This document shows positions 34,528 to 43,591 of a stretch of 64,000 bases of DNA, piece by piece. Numbering within the stretch: position 1 is the stretch's first letter; every line of letters begins with the position of its first letter. A program made the translations under genes and the position numbers. Origin of the DNA: Sphingorhabdus_B arenilitoris (GTDB taxonomy: Bacteria > Pseudomonadota > Alphaproteobacteria > Sphingomonadales > Sphingomonadaceae). The stretch spans positions 62,001-126,000 of the forward strand of contig NZ_JBHSDH010000005.1 of the NCBI RefSeq assembly GCF_042651485.1, in the 5' to 3' direction. The notes below the pieces were generated by a model. That model was not told the DNA's origin, ran no database searches, and saw nothing but the letters and a program-made list of their open reading frames with translations.

Positions 34528-34878
34528 ATGATAGCAACTATTTGGCACAATCCGGGTTGCGGCACATCGCGCAAAACGTTGGAGATATTGGAAAAGAAGC
34601 CGGGCGTGGCACTGAAGGTCATTGAATATAAAAAGACACCTTTTGAACGGGAAAAGCTGGTGCAGCTTTTTGCCGATGCCGGCCTTACCGCGCGTCAGGC
34701 CTTGCGAATACGCGGCACCGATGCGGCCGAGCTTGGCCTAACGCGCGACGACGTCAGCGAAGATGAGATTTTGGACGCAATGACCGCCAATGCAATGCTC
34801 GTCGAACGGCCGTTCGTCGAAACCGAAAAAGGTGTGCGCCTATGCCGCCCTCAGGATAAGGTGCAGGAGATTTTGTAA
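34528..34878 (+). CDS. arsC: Arsenate reductase, glutaredoxin-linked ArsC type
   Basis: A 116-residue thioredoxin-fold enzyme reducing arsenate with a single catalytic Cys. The active site is NPGCGTSRKT with Cys11, and the later ERPFVETEKGVRLCRP motif fits the family. The frame is open from 34387, but ATG at 34528 with AGGGAG upstream is the family start. No ars operon partners are beside it, and housekeeping arsC/Spx-like relatives also look like this. Confidence 0.9.
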   Translation: MIATIWHNPGCGTSRKTLEILEKKPGVALKVIEYKKTPFEREKLVQLFADAGLTARQALRIRGTDAAELGLTRDDVSEDEILDAMTANAMLVERPFVETEKGVRLCRPQDKVQEIL

Positions 34879-34943
34879 ACACCCGGCGTGTTTCACAACC
34901 CGATGAAGTGAAGGCAACTGACACCGCATTTTAAGGAACAACC

Positions 34944-35909
34944 ATGATCGGCAAAATTTTCAAATGGATCGTCGCACTCTTACTTATAGGCTTTATCGCG
35001 CTATTCGTCTGGGGCTATGCGCCGGAATTGTCGGTCGAAGAATTGAAGGCGGATTATGCGAATGGCGAATCCGAATTTGTGGGCCTCGGCGGCGGCCTGA
35101 CCGTGCATCTGCGCGATGAAGGGCCAAAGGATGCGCCTGCGATTATCCTGCTGCATGGTTCCAATGCTTCGCTGCACACATGGGATGGCTGGACCGACCG
35201 GTTGAAAGACACCTATCGCATTATCCGCTTTGACCAAGCGGGACACGGGCTGACGGGGCCGCATCCAAAGGATTGTTATACCATAGATTGTTATGTCGAC
35301 GTGGTGGACCGCGTTGCGGCAAACCGGGGGCTGACCCGTTTCATCTTGGGCGGCAATAGCATGGGCGGCGGGATCAGCTATGCCTATGCCCGCACGCATC
35401 CGGAAAAACTCGCTGGTCTTATCTTGGTCGATGCATCGGGCGCACCGCAAACGAAAAAGGCCGACTTGCCAATCGGCTTCAAAATCGCCCGGACACCGGG
35501 CATAAACCGGCTAACGCAGATTATCACGCCGCGTTCGATAATAGAAACCAGCCTGACTCAGTCGGTCAGCAACAAAGCGGTCGTTACCCCGGCCAATGTC
35601 GATCTTTATTGGAAGATGCTCCGCCGTGAAGGCAACCGCCGCGCCACGGGCCTGCGCTTTGCCGAATATGCCAAACGCAAGGCCTATACGCCGCTGAAAG
35701 CCTCCCCGATCCCGGCGTTGATCCTGTGGGGCGCGGATGACAAGCTGATCGCCGCCAGCGACGCCAAATGGTTCGCTGCGCAATTTCCCAACAGCCAGAC
35801 CAAAATCTATAAAGACATCGGCCATCTCCCGATGGAAGAAACGCCCGAAAAAAGCGCCGCCGATGTGAAAGCATGGGCGGGGAGCGTGATTAGCCCAGCA
35901 CGGCCTTAA
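34944..35909 (+). CDS. Alpha/beta hydrolase with N-terminal membrane anchor
   Basis: A 321-residue hydrolase. The first 25 residues form a membrane anchor (IFKWIVALLLIGFIALFVWG). The nucleophile elbow is GNSMGG, preceded by ILLHGSNAS as the oxyanion motif. An Asp (WGADDKLI) and the His (KDIGHLPMEE) complete the triad. Substrate unknown. Its last 20 bases overlap the end of adk on the other strand. Confidence 0.9.
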   Translation: MIGKIFKWIVALLLIGFIALFVWGYAPELSVEELKADYANGESEFVGLGGGLTVHLRDEGPKDAPAIILLHGSNASLHTWDGWTDRLKDTYRIIRFDQAGHGLTGPHPKDCYTIDCYVDVVDRVAANRGLTRFILGGNSMGGGISYAYARTHPEKLAGLILVDASGAPQTKKADLPIGFKIARTPGINRLTQIITPRSIIETSLTQSVSNKAVVTPANVDLYWKMLRREGNRRATGLRFAEYAKRKAYTPLKASPIPALILWGADDKLIAASDAKWFAAQFPNSQTKIYKDIGHLPMEETPEKSAADVKAWAGSVISPARP

Positions 35910-36534
35910 TAGCAGCGGTAACATCATCAATCGCGGCCATGCCGTCAACGCGGGTAACGATACCGCGCGCGTCATAAATCGGCAATATCGGCGCGGTCTT
36001 GCCGCGATATTCGGCCATCCGGGTGCGCACGGTTTCTTCATTATCATCGGGACGCCGTTTGAATTCGCTGCCGCCGCATTCGTCGCACACACCCTCTTTG
36101 GCCGGCTGTTTATAGCGGTCGTGATAGCCTGCATTGCAGGCTGCACAAGTGTAGCGGCCGGTGATACGGTCAACCAACGCGTCTTCATCGACCTCTAACT
36201 CAATCACATGATCAAGCTTGCGTCCGCGTGCAGCCAATATGGCGTCAAGCGCCTCGGCCTGCGGTGCGGTGCGCGGATAGCCGTCAAATATAACGCCTGT
36301 ATCTGGCCCCAGTTCATCGAGCCGATCTCCGATAATTCCGGAAACAATCTCATCTGAAACCAACCCGCCAGCGTCCATCACGGCTTTCGCTTTCAGGCCG
36401 ACTTCGGTTCCGGCTTTCACTGCGGCGCGGAGCATATCACCTGTGGACAGTTGCACCATGCCATAGGCATCCTCAAGCAACGCCGCCTGTGTCCCTTTGC
36501 CCGCACCAGGAGGGCCCAATAGGATGATTTCCAT
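35890..36534 (-). CDS. adk: Adenylate kinase
   Basis: Converts AMP and ATP to two ADP. The 214-residue protein has the P-loop GPPGAGKGTQ, the DGYPRT motif and a zinc-type LID with four cysteines (CAAC...CDEC). Last gene of the ribosomal block, 48 bases behind secY, as in many bacteria. The alpha operon (rpsM, rpsK, rpoA, rplQ) does not follow it. Confidence 0.96.
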   Translation of the reverse strand: MEIILLGPPGAGKGTQAALLEDAYGMVQLSTGDMLRAAVKAGTEVGLKAKAVMDAGGLVSDEIVSGIIGDRLDELGPDTGVIFDGYPRTAPQAEALDAILAARGRKLDHVIELEVDEDALVDRITGRYTCAACNAGYHDRYKQPAKEGVCDECGGSEFKRRPDDNEETVRTRMAEYRGKTAPILPIYDARGIVTRVDGMAAIDDVTAAIKAVLG

Positions 36535-36582
36535 GTCTAACTCCCCCGGGGTCAGTGTTAGTGTCGCGGCAAGGGCGCGCCG

Positions 36583-37959
36583 TTATCGGCCACGCCCACC
36601 CTTTAGCTTCGCTTTTTTCAGCAGGTCACCATATTGGTGCGCCAGCAAGTGGCTTTGGATCTGCGATATGGTATCGACGGTCACGTTGACCAAAATGAGC
36701 AGACTGGTTCCACCAATGACGAAAAATTGTGTCTGACCGGTTTGGCCCATGACATAGTCAGGCAACAAACAGACGAAGACCAAATAGGCTGCACCCAAAA
36801 CGGTGATGCGTGTCAACACATAGTCGAGATAGGCTTCGGTATTTTTACCCGGACGAATGCCTGGAATAAATCCGCCCGCCTTTTTCAAATTCTCGGCTGT
36901 CTCCTCGGGATTGAATACAACCGCCGTATAGAAAAAGCAGAAGAAGGCGATGCCAAGACCGTAGAGCAAAAGATACAGCGGCTGGCCATGCTGAAGATAT
37001 TGAAGCACCTGCTGCAATATCGCGCCGCTGGTCGTATCAGTATCCACGTTGGTTCCCGCCAATTGGGTCACCGTAACGGGCATCAGCAGCAGCGCCGAAG
37101 CAAAAATCGGTGGGATCACGCCTGCAGTGTTAATCTTCAGCGGCAAATGGCTGCGGTCGGCCTGCATCATGCCGCGCTGTGTCGCACGTTTTGGATATTG
37201 AACCAGCACACGGCGCTGTCCGCGCTCGACAAAACAAATGATGAGAACCAAGACCACAAACATCGTAATGAATGCCAGAACCAAGAAACCGTCAATAGAA
37301 CCTGTTTGCACGCCGTCCAGCAGGCCAACGATCAGACGCGGGATTTGCGCGACAATGCCCGCCATAATAATGAGCGAAATGCCGTTGCCAATGCCGCGTG
37401 ATGTGATCTGTTCACCCAGCCACATCAGGAACATGGTGCCGCCAACAAGGCTGATCGTTGCGACGATGCGGAACATCAGCCCCGGTTCAACCACAGCCGC
37501 AATACCGTTGGCCGCCGCCAATGTTTCTAGCCCAGACGCAAGGAAATATCCCTGCATCGCCGTCAAAAACACGGTGCCATAGCGTGTATATTGGTTGAGT
37601 TTCTTGCGTCCGCTTTCGCCCTCTTTCTTAATCGCAGCCAAAGTCGGCGACAAAGATGCGGCGAGCTGCACCACAATCGACGCGGTAATATAGGGCATGA
37701 CGCCGAGCGCGATCAAACTCATCCGTTCGAGCGAACCGCCGGAAAATGTGTTGAAAATATCAAGTACGCCGCCCTGCGCATTATTGGCATACAGCGCCGC
37801 CTGAGCCACCGGATCAACACCGGGTAACGGAACGAAGCTGAGCATCCGGAAAACAATGAGCGCACCCAGAGTAAACCAGAGGCGCTTTTTAAGGTCTGTT
37901 GCCTGACCGAATTTCGAAAAGTTCAAATTCGATGCGAGCTTGTCGGCGTTTGAAGCCAT
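36583..37959 (-). CDS. secY: Preprotein translocase channel subunit SecY
   Basis: Inner-membrane channel of the Sec system, 458 residues with ten hydrophobic helices. The ATG at 37959 (MASNADKLASN) is preferred over 38001. The conserved cytoplasmic loop stretch ERGQRRVLVQYPKR and the GGRG C-terminal end are visible. It follows rplO after 174 bases that hold a hairpin. Confidence 0.96.
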   Translation of the reverse strand: MASNADKLASNLNFSKFGQATDLKKRLWFTLGALIVFRMLSFVPLPGVDPVAQAALYANNAQGGVLDIFNTFSGGSLERMSLIALGVMPYITASIVVQLAASLSPTLAAIKKEGESGRKKLNQYTRYGTVFLTAMQGYFLASGLETLAAANGIAAVVEPGLMFRIVATISLVGGTMFLMWLGEQITSRGIGNGISLIIMAGIVAQIPRLIVGLLDGVQTGSIDGFLVLAFITMFVVLVLIICFVERGQRRVLVQYPKRATQRGMMQADRSHLPLKINTAGVIPPIFASALLLMPVTVTQLAGTNVDTDTTSGAILQQVLQYLQHGQPLYLLLYGLGIAFFCFFYTAVVFNPEETAENLKKAGGFIPGIRPGKNTEAYLDYVLTRITVLGAAYLVFVCLLPDYVMGQTGQTQFFVIGGTSLLILVNVTVDTISQIQSHLLAHQYGDLLKKAKLKGGRGR

Positions 37960-38066
37960 ATTTTCGCGTTCCTTATTCCGCGGAGCGGTCCTGTTGCCCA
38001 TTGCAACAATTGCCCCGGCCCAAAATCTTACCCGGCGTAACAGGAATATTCATCCCCGAAACGCCA

Positions 38067-38097
38067 AGCCCCGCCGTCCTATATGGAGAGCGGGGCT
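38067..38097 (-). terminator. Hairpin between rplO and secY
   Basis: AGCCCCGC and GCGGGGCT form an 8-bp stem with a 15-base loop. No U-run follows, so it is more likely a spacer hairpin that tunes secY expression relative to the ribosomal genes than a full terminator. Confidence 0.4.
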
Positions 38098-38133
38098 GAC
38101 ATGACAAGAGCGAAAGCCGCTCCTGATCAAATC

Positions 38134-38655
38134 TTACTTCTTCGCCGCCGCTTTCGCAGTGCCTTTTTTGGCCGCTGCTTTTTCGGTTGCCGACACGACG
38201 GTCAAAATTTCGACCTTGCCGCCTGCTTTCTCAACGGCTTCAACAGCCGCTTTTGAAGCGCCAGCGACCGACAAGCTAACTTTGCTGGTCAATTCGCCTT
38301 TGGCGAGCAAACGCACGCCGTCTTTGCCGCCGCGCGCCAAGCCAGCGGCTTTCAACGCCGCATGGTCAAGAGTGGCTTTGGCATCGATTTTTTTCGCATC
38401 GATGAATTTTTGGATCATGCCCAAATTGACTTCGGCATAATCTTTGCCGAATGGATTGTTAAATCCGCGCTTGGGAATACGCATATGCAGCGGCATTTGC
38501 CCGCCTTCAAAGCCCTTAATCGCAACGCCGGAACGTGATTTCTGGCCCTTCATACCGCGTCCGCCGGTTTTACCCTTGCCCGAACCGATGCCGCGTCCAA
38601 CGCGCATACGGCGGTGGCGTGCGCCTTCGTTATCTTTGATGTCTGTTAATTTCAT
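38134..38655 (-). CDS. rplO: Ribosomal protein uL15
   Basis: Large-subunit protein, 173 residues, with the Gly- and Arg-rich start (RVGRGIGSGKGKTGGRGMKG). The ATG at 38655 gives the family N terminus MKLTDIKDNEGARHRR. The tail is extended with Ala- and Lys-rich residues. It lies 62 bases after rpmD. Confidence 0.96.
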   Translation of the reverse strand: MKLTDIKDNEGARHRRMRVGRGIGSGKGKTGGRGMKGQKSRSGVAIKGFEGGQMPLHMRIPKRGFNNPFGKDYAEVNLGMIQKFIDAKKIDAKATLDHAALKAAGLARGGKDGVRLLAKGELTSKVSLSVAGASKAAVEAVEKAGGKVEILTVVSATEKAAAKKGTAKAAAKK

Positions 38656-38717
38656 TGTTGCACTCGCTTTCGCTTTAATTCGCACTATGTCCCTCCCTTT
38701 ACCGAGGAAGGACCGGA

Positions 38718-38894
38718 TTAGTCGACGATCTCAACCATATGGCGGACCGCACGGATCATGCCGCGCACCTCGGGCGTATCTTCCAATTCACGCACCCGGT
38801 GCATCTTGTTAAGGCCAAGGCCCTTCAAGGTCGCGATCTGCTTTGCAGGGCGGCGGATCGGCGATCCGATTTGCTTAATTTTGATTGTCGCCAT
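38718..38894 (-). CDS. rpmD: Ribosomal protein uL30
   Basis: Small 58-residue large-subunit protein. The translation starts MATIKIKQIGSPIRRPAKQ and ends RAVRHMVEIVD, typical of bacterial L30. It fills the gap between rpsE, five bases upstream, and rplO. Confidence 0.95.
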   Translation of the reverse strand: MATIKIKQIGSPIRRPAKQIATLKGLGLNKMHRVRELEDTPEVRGMIRAVRHMVEIVD

Positions 38895-38899
38895 TTTGC

Positions 38900-39634
38900 T
38901 TACTCCGTAATCGCTTCGGCTTCGGCTTCAGCAGCTTTGCTGCCGCCACGGCCCAGCAAGTCGGCAATTTTCTTGCCACGGCGCTGTGCCACCGATTTTG
39001 GGCTCGTTTGCTCATCAAGTGCAGCAAAAGTCGCCCGAACCATGTTGTAAGGGTTGGATGTACCGTTGGATTTGGTCACCACATCGGCAACGCCCAAGCT
39101 TTCAAAAACAGCGCGCATCGGACCACCAGCGATGATGCCAGTACCCGGAGGCGCCGAACGCAAAGTCACATTGCCTGCGCCGAATTTGCCCTTGCCATCA
39201 TGATGCAAGGTCCGGCCCTCTTTCAAAGGAACGCGGATCATTTTCTTTTTGGCAGCGGCAGTCGCTTTATTGATTGCCTCTGGCACTTCGCGCGCCTTGC
39301 CATGGCCAAAACCTGCACGGCCCTGTCCATCGCCCACGACAACCAAAGCGGCAAAACCGAAACGCTTACCACCTTTAACGGTTTTCGAAACGCGGTTAAT
39401 ATGGACCAGCTTTTCAATCAGCTCGTCGCCTTCTTCTTCGCGTTTATTGTCGCGTCCACCGCGGCCACGGCCACGGCCGCCATCACGGCCACCGTCGCGT
39501 CCGCCGCGATTGCCACGACCGCGCTGACCTTCGTCGCTATTTTCCCGCGCGGGCGCTTCTTGTGCAGGTTGAGCAACGGCTTCCGCATTATTGGTCACGT
39601 CTTCTGCCGGTGTGTTATTTTCATCAGCCATCAT
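38900..39634 (-). CDS. rpsE: Ribosomal protein uS5
   Basis: Small-subunit protein, 244 residues and longer than E. coli S5. The N-terminal 65 residues are an acidic then Arg-Gly-rich tail (GGRDGGRDGGRGRGRGG). The core follows with HINRVSKTVKGGKRFGFAALVVVGD and GTGIIAGGPMRAVFES. ATGs at 39634 and 39631 adjoin. The first overlaps the rplR stop by one base. Confidence 0.96.
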   Translation of the reverse strand: MMADENNTPAEDVTNNAEAVAQPAQEAPARENSDEGQRGRGNRGGRDGGRDGGRGRGRGGRDNKREEEGDELIEKLVHINRVSKTVKGGKRFGFAALVVVGDGQGRAGFGHGKAREVPEAINKATAAAKKKMIRVPLKEGRTLHHDGKGKFGAGNVTLRSAPPGTGIIAGGPMRAVFESLGVADVVTKSNGTSNPYNMVRATFAALDEQTSPKSVAQRRGKKIADLLGRGGSKAAEAEAEAITE

Positions 39635-39987
39635 TAAAACTCCAATCCGCCTTCACGAGCGGCATCGGCCAACGCCTTCACGCGGCCATGAAACAGAAAA
39701 CCACCACGGTCGAAAACAACGCTGGTCACGCCGGCTTTTTTCGCCGCAGCCGCAACGCGTTTGCCAACTTCGCTGGCCGCAGCGATGTTACCACCGCTTT
39801 TCGCCTTGACGTCTTTGTCATTGGTCGAAGCCGACGCAACGGTCGCGCCTTTGCTGTCGTCAATGACTTGCGCATAAATGTGACGGCCTGTGCGGTGAAC
39901 CGATAGACGTGGACGTCCGCCGCCTTGAACCCGCAATTTCGAACGAACGCGCTGGCGCCGTTTTTCAAAGAGAGATAATTTCGCCAT
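39634..39987 (-). CDS. rplR: Ribosomal protein uL18
   Basis: 117-residue 5S-RNA-binding protein. Visible are RLSVHRTGRHIYAQVIDD and the C-terminal FDRGGFLFHGRVKALADAAR. It is three bases behind rplF and coupled to rpsE by a one-base overlap. Confidence 0.96.
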   Translation of the reverse strand: MAKLSLFEKRRQRVRSKLRVQGGGRPRLSVHRTGRHIYAQVIDDSKGATVASASTNDKDVKAKSGGNIAAASEVGKRVAAAAKKAGVTSVVFDRGGFLFHGRVKALADAAREGGLEF

Positions 39988-39990
39988 GGC

Positions 39991-40524
39991 TTATTTCTTC
40001 TTCCCTTCTTTGCGGAAGATATACTCACCGCGATATTTGATGCCCTTGCCCTTATATGGCTCTGGCTTTCTCCAGCGGCGGATCTCGGCAGCAACCTGTC
40101 CAACCTTCTGCTTATCCATACCGGAAATTTCAACAGTGGTGTTGTCCGGTGTTTTAATCTCAATGCCCTCAGGAATATCGAAATCAACATCATGGCTATA
40201 ACCAAGCTGCAGCTTCAATATCTTGCCTTGAACATTGGCACGGTAACCAACGCCAGTAATTTCAAGGACCTTTGAAAATCCTTCGGTCACGCCGTCTACC
40301 AGATTTTGCACCAATGTGCGCTGCATACCCCAATAGGACCGCGCCTTCGTGCTTTTGTTGGCCGGAGTCACAGTCACGGCATCCGCCTCAACCGCATAGC
40401 TCACTTCGTCCACCATGGGGATCGAAAGCTCACCCTTGGGTCCTTTGACGGACAAGATGCCATCATTTATGGTCGCGGTAACACCCGATGGGATCGCGAC
40501 CGGCTTTTTACCAATGCGGCTCAT
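39991..40524 (-). CDS. rplF: Ribosomal protein uL6
   Basis: 177-residue protein of the large-subunit factor-binding region. It starts MSRIGKKPVAIPSGV and ends with the PEPYKGKGIKYRGE signature. The ATG shares its A with the rpsH stop TGA. Confidence 0.96.
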   Translation of the reverse strand: MSRIGKKPVAIPSGVTATINDGILSVKGPKGELSIPMVDEVSYAVEADAVTVTPANKSTKARSYWGMQRTLVQNLVDGVTEGFSKVLEITGVGYRANVQGKILKLQLGYSHDVDFDIPEGIEIKTPDNTTVEISGMDKQKVGQVAAEIRRWRKPEPYKGKGIKYRGEYIFRKEGKKK

Positions 40525-40928
40525 CAATATACCTCCGCCAAAATCTCGCCGCCGACATTTTCCGCACGCGCTTCCGCATCGGAAAGCACGCCGCGCGGCG
40601 TCGAGACGATCGTGATACCAAGACCATTGCGCACTACTGGCAGGTCTTTTGAACCTGAATAGATGCGACGGCCGGGTTTAGATACGCGCGCCAAATGAAT
40701 GATCGCGGGTTCACCTTCAAAATATTTCAACTCGATACGAATGCCTTTATGCTGGCCTTTCTTGCCAAAGACTTCGTCAGTATAGCCGCGAATATAACCT
40801 TCGCGTTGCAACACATCGAGAACGTTCGTGCGCAATGTCGACGCGGGAGAAATGACAGAGTCTTTCTTCGCACGTTGGCCGTTGCGGATACGGGTGAGCA
40901 TATCACCCAATGGATCGGTCAATGCCAT
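40524..40928 (-). CDS. rpsH: Ribosomal protein uS8
   Basis: 134-residue 16S-binding protein. DPLGDMLTRIRNGQ at the N terminus and GLGITIVSTPRGVLSD at the C-terminal signature identify it. It follows rpsN after 12 bases. In other bacteria S8 represses the spc operon by binding the rplE region, and no such site is shown here. Confidence 0.96.
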   Translation of the reverse strand: MALTDPLGDMLTRIRNGQRAKKDSVISPASTLRTNVLDVLQREGYIRGYTDEVFGKKGQHKGIRIELKYFEGEPAIIHLARVSKPGRRIYSGSKDLPVVRNGLGITIVSTPRGVLSDAEARAENVGGEILAEVY

Positions 40929-40940
40929 AATATCTAATCC

Positions 40941-41246
40941 TTACCAGCTTGACTTTGTGACGCCGGGGATCAGGCCTTTGTTGGCCAGATCACGCAGCTC
41001 GATACGGCAAAGCCGGAATTTACGGTAATAGCCGCGCGGACGGCCCGTAGTTTCGCAGCGGTTACGCACGCGGCCCGGGTTTCCGTTGCGGGGGATTTCA
41101 GCCATTTTCAAACGTGCGATCAAGCGCGCGCTATCATCGAGGCTTTCATCCTTCGCCATTGCCTTTAATTTCGCATATTGACCGGCATATTTCTTCACCA
41201 GTTTTTTGCGACGTTCGTTTTTGTTTATGGAACTCAGTTTCGCCAT
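40941..41246 (-). CDS. rpsN: Ribosomal protein uS14, zinc-free type
   Basis: 101-residue long form of S14. The C-terminal motif is RCETTGRPRGYYRKFRLCRI, and the Cys pairs of the zinc form are absent. It starts 41 bases behind rplE. Confidence 0.95.
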   Translation of the reverse strand: MAKLSSINKNERRKKLVKKYAGQYAKLKAMAKDESLDDSARLIARLKMAEIPRNGNPGRVRNRCETTGRPRGYYRKFRLCRIELRDLANKGLIPGVTKSSW

Positions 41247-41287
41247 GACTTAAGTTCTCGTCCTTTCTTGACGAGACAGCTGCTATA

Positions 41288-41872
41288 TTAAGCGGCTGCC
41301 TTCTCTTCGGATTCTTCTGCGGGGAACGGGAAGCTGAACAAACGCAACAATTCGCGTGCTTCATCATCCGTTTTGGCAGAAGTGGTTACGATTACATCCA
41401 TGCCGCGCACCGTATCGATGGCGTCATAGCTAATCTCTGGGAAAATGATCTGCTCTTTCAAACCCATGGCAAAATTGCCGCGGCCATCAAAGCTTTTCGG
41501 GTTCAGTCCGCGAAAGTCACGAATACGTGGCATCGCAACCGTCACCAGACGATCAATAAATTCATACATTTGCGCGCCGCGCAGCGTAACTTTCACGCCG
41601 ATGGGCATACCTTCACGCAGCTTAAAGCCCGCGATGGATTTCTTCGCTTTGGTGATCACGGGCTTTTGACCAGCGATCAATTCCATTTCGGCAAGAGCGG
41701 TCGTAACCTTCTTCTTGTCCTGTGATCCTTCACCCACGCCCATATTCAGCGTGATCTTTTCGATCTTTGGAATGGCCATATGGTTTTTATAGCCGAATTT
41801 TTCCTGCATCGCTTTGACGATCACTTCGTCATAACGCTGCTTCATACGCGGGGTATATTTTGTATCAGCCAC
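41288..41872 (-). CDS. rplE: Ribosomal protein uL5
   Basis: 194-residue 5S-rRNA-associated protein. The start is a GTG at 41872 (reading MADTKYTPRMKQRYDE), with GGGGAGAAGA upstream. The open frame to 41932 lies inside rplX and is rejected. Its start overlaps the rplX end by eight bases. The core has IEKITLNMGVGEGSQDKK. Confidence 0.95.
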   Translation of the reverse strand: MADTKYTPRMKQRYDEVIVKAMQEKFGYKNHMAIPKIEKITLNMGVGEGSQDKKKVTTALAEMELIAGQKPVITKAKKSIAGFKLREGMPIGVKVTLRGAQMYEFIDRLVTVAMPRIRDFRGLNPKSFDGRGNFAMGLKEQIIFPEISYDAIDTVRGMDVIVTTSAKTDDEARELLRLFSFPFPAEESEEKAAA

Positions 41873-42194
41873 TGATCTTCTCCCCTGACTTTGCGGCAAC
41901 GCGTGATTTTTTGCCGTCTTTGTCAGCAACAATCTTTACCCGAGTTGCTTTGCCTGTTTTGGGGTCAGCAAGGGCTACGTTGGAAATATGGATCGGTGCT
42001 TCAAATGTATCGATCCCGCCTTGTGGGTTGTCCTGCGTTGGTTTGCGGTGACGTTTTGCCAATTTCAGGCCGCTGACAACGACCTTATTTTCCTTTGGCA
42101 ACACTTTCAGCACTTCACCAGTGCGACCGCGTTGTTCCTTTGGACCAACCAGCAATACTACCGTATCGCCTTTTTTAATCTTTGCCATAGCCAT
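41865..42194 (-). CDS. rplX: Ribosomal protein uL24
   Basis: 109-residue KOW-domain assembly protein (KIKKGDTVVLLVGPKEQRGR). ATG at 42194 has GGAGG upstream at good distance, and a second ATG at 42188 is also possible. It begins two bases behind rplN. Confidence 0.95.
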   Translation of the reverse strand: MAMAKIKKGDTVVLLVGPKEQRGRTGEVLKVLPKENKVVVSGLKLAKRHRKPTQDNPQGGIDTFEAPIHISNVALADPKTGKATRVKIVADKDGKKSRVAAKSGEKISG

Positions 42195-42196
42195 GA

Positions 42197-42565
42197 TTAC
42201 AATACCTCCGGCGCAAGACTGATGATTTTCATATGTTTTTTGGCGCGCAATTCGCGAACGACTGGGCCAAAAATACGTGTGCCAATGGGTTCGCCATTGT
42301 TTCCGATCAAAACCGCAGCATTGCCATCAAAGCGAATGACGCTGCCGTCGGCGCGGCGAATATCCTTGCGAGTGCGAACGATAACAGCCTTATGGACGTC
42401 ACCCTTCTTCACCTTGCCGCGCGGAGCCGCTTCTTTGATCGACACCACGATGATGTCGCCAACGCCGGCAAAACGGCGCTTTGACCCGCCCAGCACTTTT
42501 ATGCACTGGACGCGCTTCGCACCGCTATTGTCAGCGACGTCGAGATTAGATTGCATCTGGATCAT
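42197..42565 (-). CDS. rplN: Ribosomal protein uL14
   Basis: 122-residue protein starting MIQMQSNLDVADNSGAKRV, with full family length. It stands 70 bases behind rpsQ. It forms part of the interface with S12 in the subunit joint. Confidence 0.96.
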   Translation of the reverse strand: MIQMQSNLDVADNSGAKRVQCIKVLGGSKRRFAGVGDIIVVSIKEAAPRGKVKKGDVHKAVIVRTRKDIRRADGSVIRFDGNAAVLIGNNGEPIGTRIFGPVVRELRAKKHMKIISLAPEVL

Positions 42566-42635
42566 GGATCCAATTCCTTTCGTTTGGGCTTGCCGGGATC
42601 TGCCCGGTAGTTCCTAAATCTATTCGGCAAACCGC

Positions 42636-42917
42636 TTATTCAGCGCCTGCATCTTCCGTCTTTGCCTTGGCCGGTGCTGCAGCGGTTTCGCGCTCCAAAA
42701 CCTTCCAGGTCTTATTCTTTGAAATCGGCCGGGTTTCTTCAATACGGACGGTCTCACCCGCTTTGAATTCATTGGCTTCATCATGGGCATGATATTTTTT
42801 CGAACGACGGATGATCTTTCCGTACAGCGGGTGCTTTACCTTGCGCTCGACTTTTACGACAATTGTCTTGTCATTTTTGTCGGAGACAACCGTGCCGGTT
42901 AATATGCGTTTTGGCAT
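42636..42917 (-). CDS. rpsQ: Ribosomal protein uS17
   Basis: 93-residue protein with MPKRILTGTVVSDKNDKT and HAHDEANEFKAGETVRIEE. The tail is acidic and Ala-rich, beyond the E. coli end. It is 11 bases behind rpmC. Confidence 0.95.
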   Translation of the reverse strand: MPKRILTGTVVSDKNDKTIVVKVERKVKHPLYGKIIRRSKKYHAHDEANEFKAGETVRIEETRPISKNKTWKVLERETAAAPAKAKTEDAGAE

Positions 42918-42928
42918 CTATTGGCTCC

Positions 42929-43138
42929 TTATGCCGTTTTCGAGGCAGCGGCTGAGCGCTCGCCCTGAAGTGTCTTGATGCGAGCAATGTCGCGGCGAAC
43001 CACACGAACCCGTGCAGGCTTTTCCAACTGGCCAGTAGCCGCCTGGAAACGCAGGTTGAACGCTTCGCGCTTCAACTCAGTCAATTGGGCCGACAGCTCA
43101 TCGTCGGTTTTGACGCGGAGATCTTCTGCTTTGCTCAT
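42929..43138 (-). CDS. rpmC: Ribosomal protein uL29
   Basis: 69-residue two-helix protein near the exit tunnel. ATG at 43138 (MSKAEDLRVKTDDEL) is preferred over the longer open frame, which would overlap rplP. It follows rplP with a 1-base gap. Confidence 0.94.
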   Translation of the reverse strand: MSKAEDLRVKTDDELSAQLTELKREAFNLRFQAATGQLEKPARVRVVRRDIARIKTLQGERSAAASKTA

Positions 43139-43139
43139 C

Positions 43140-43574
43140 TTATGATGCTCCCAAATGCGAAGTATCACCCAGACGGGCAACTACTTTGGTTTTGACCGGC
43201 AATTTCATAGCAGCGCGCTGAAAAGCAACCGCTGCAATCGGACCGGGAACGCCGTCCAGTTCGAACATGATGCGGCCTGGCTTCACCTTGGCTGCCCAAT
43301 ATTCGACCGAACCTTTACCTTTACCCTGACGGACTTCAGCAGGTTTTTTGGTAACCGGCACATCGGGGAAGATACGGATCCACAAACGTCCCTGACGTTT
43401 GATATGACGCGTGATCGCGCGGCGAGCCGCCTCGATCTGACGCGCTGTGATACGCTCAGGTTCCAAAGCTTTCAGGCCATAGGAACCAAAGTTCAAATCC
43501 GTACCGCCTTTTGCAGCGCCCTTAATGCGGCCCTTAAACTGCTTGCGGAATTTATGTTTTTTAGGTTGTAGCAT
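43140..43574 (-). CDS. rplP: Ribosomal protein uL16
   Basis: 144-residue protein with MLQPKKHKFRKQFKGR and the RIFPDVPVTKKPAEVRQGKG stretch. It helps to position tRNA in the A site. It is 17 bases behind rpsC. Confidence 0.96.
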   Translation of the reverse strand: MLQPKKHKFRKQFKGRIKGAAKGGTDLNFGSYGLKALEPERITARQIEAARRAITRHIKRQGRLWIRIFPDVPVTKKPAEVRQGKGKGSVEYWAAKVKPGRIMFELDGVPGPIAAVAFQRAAMKLPVKTKVVARLGDTSHLGAS

Positions 43575-43591
43575 TTTTCTACCCTATCCTA

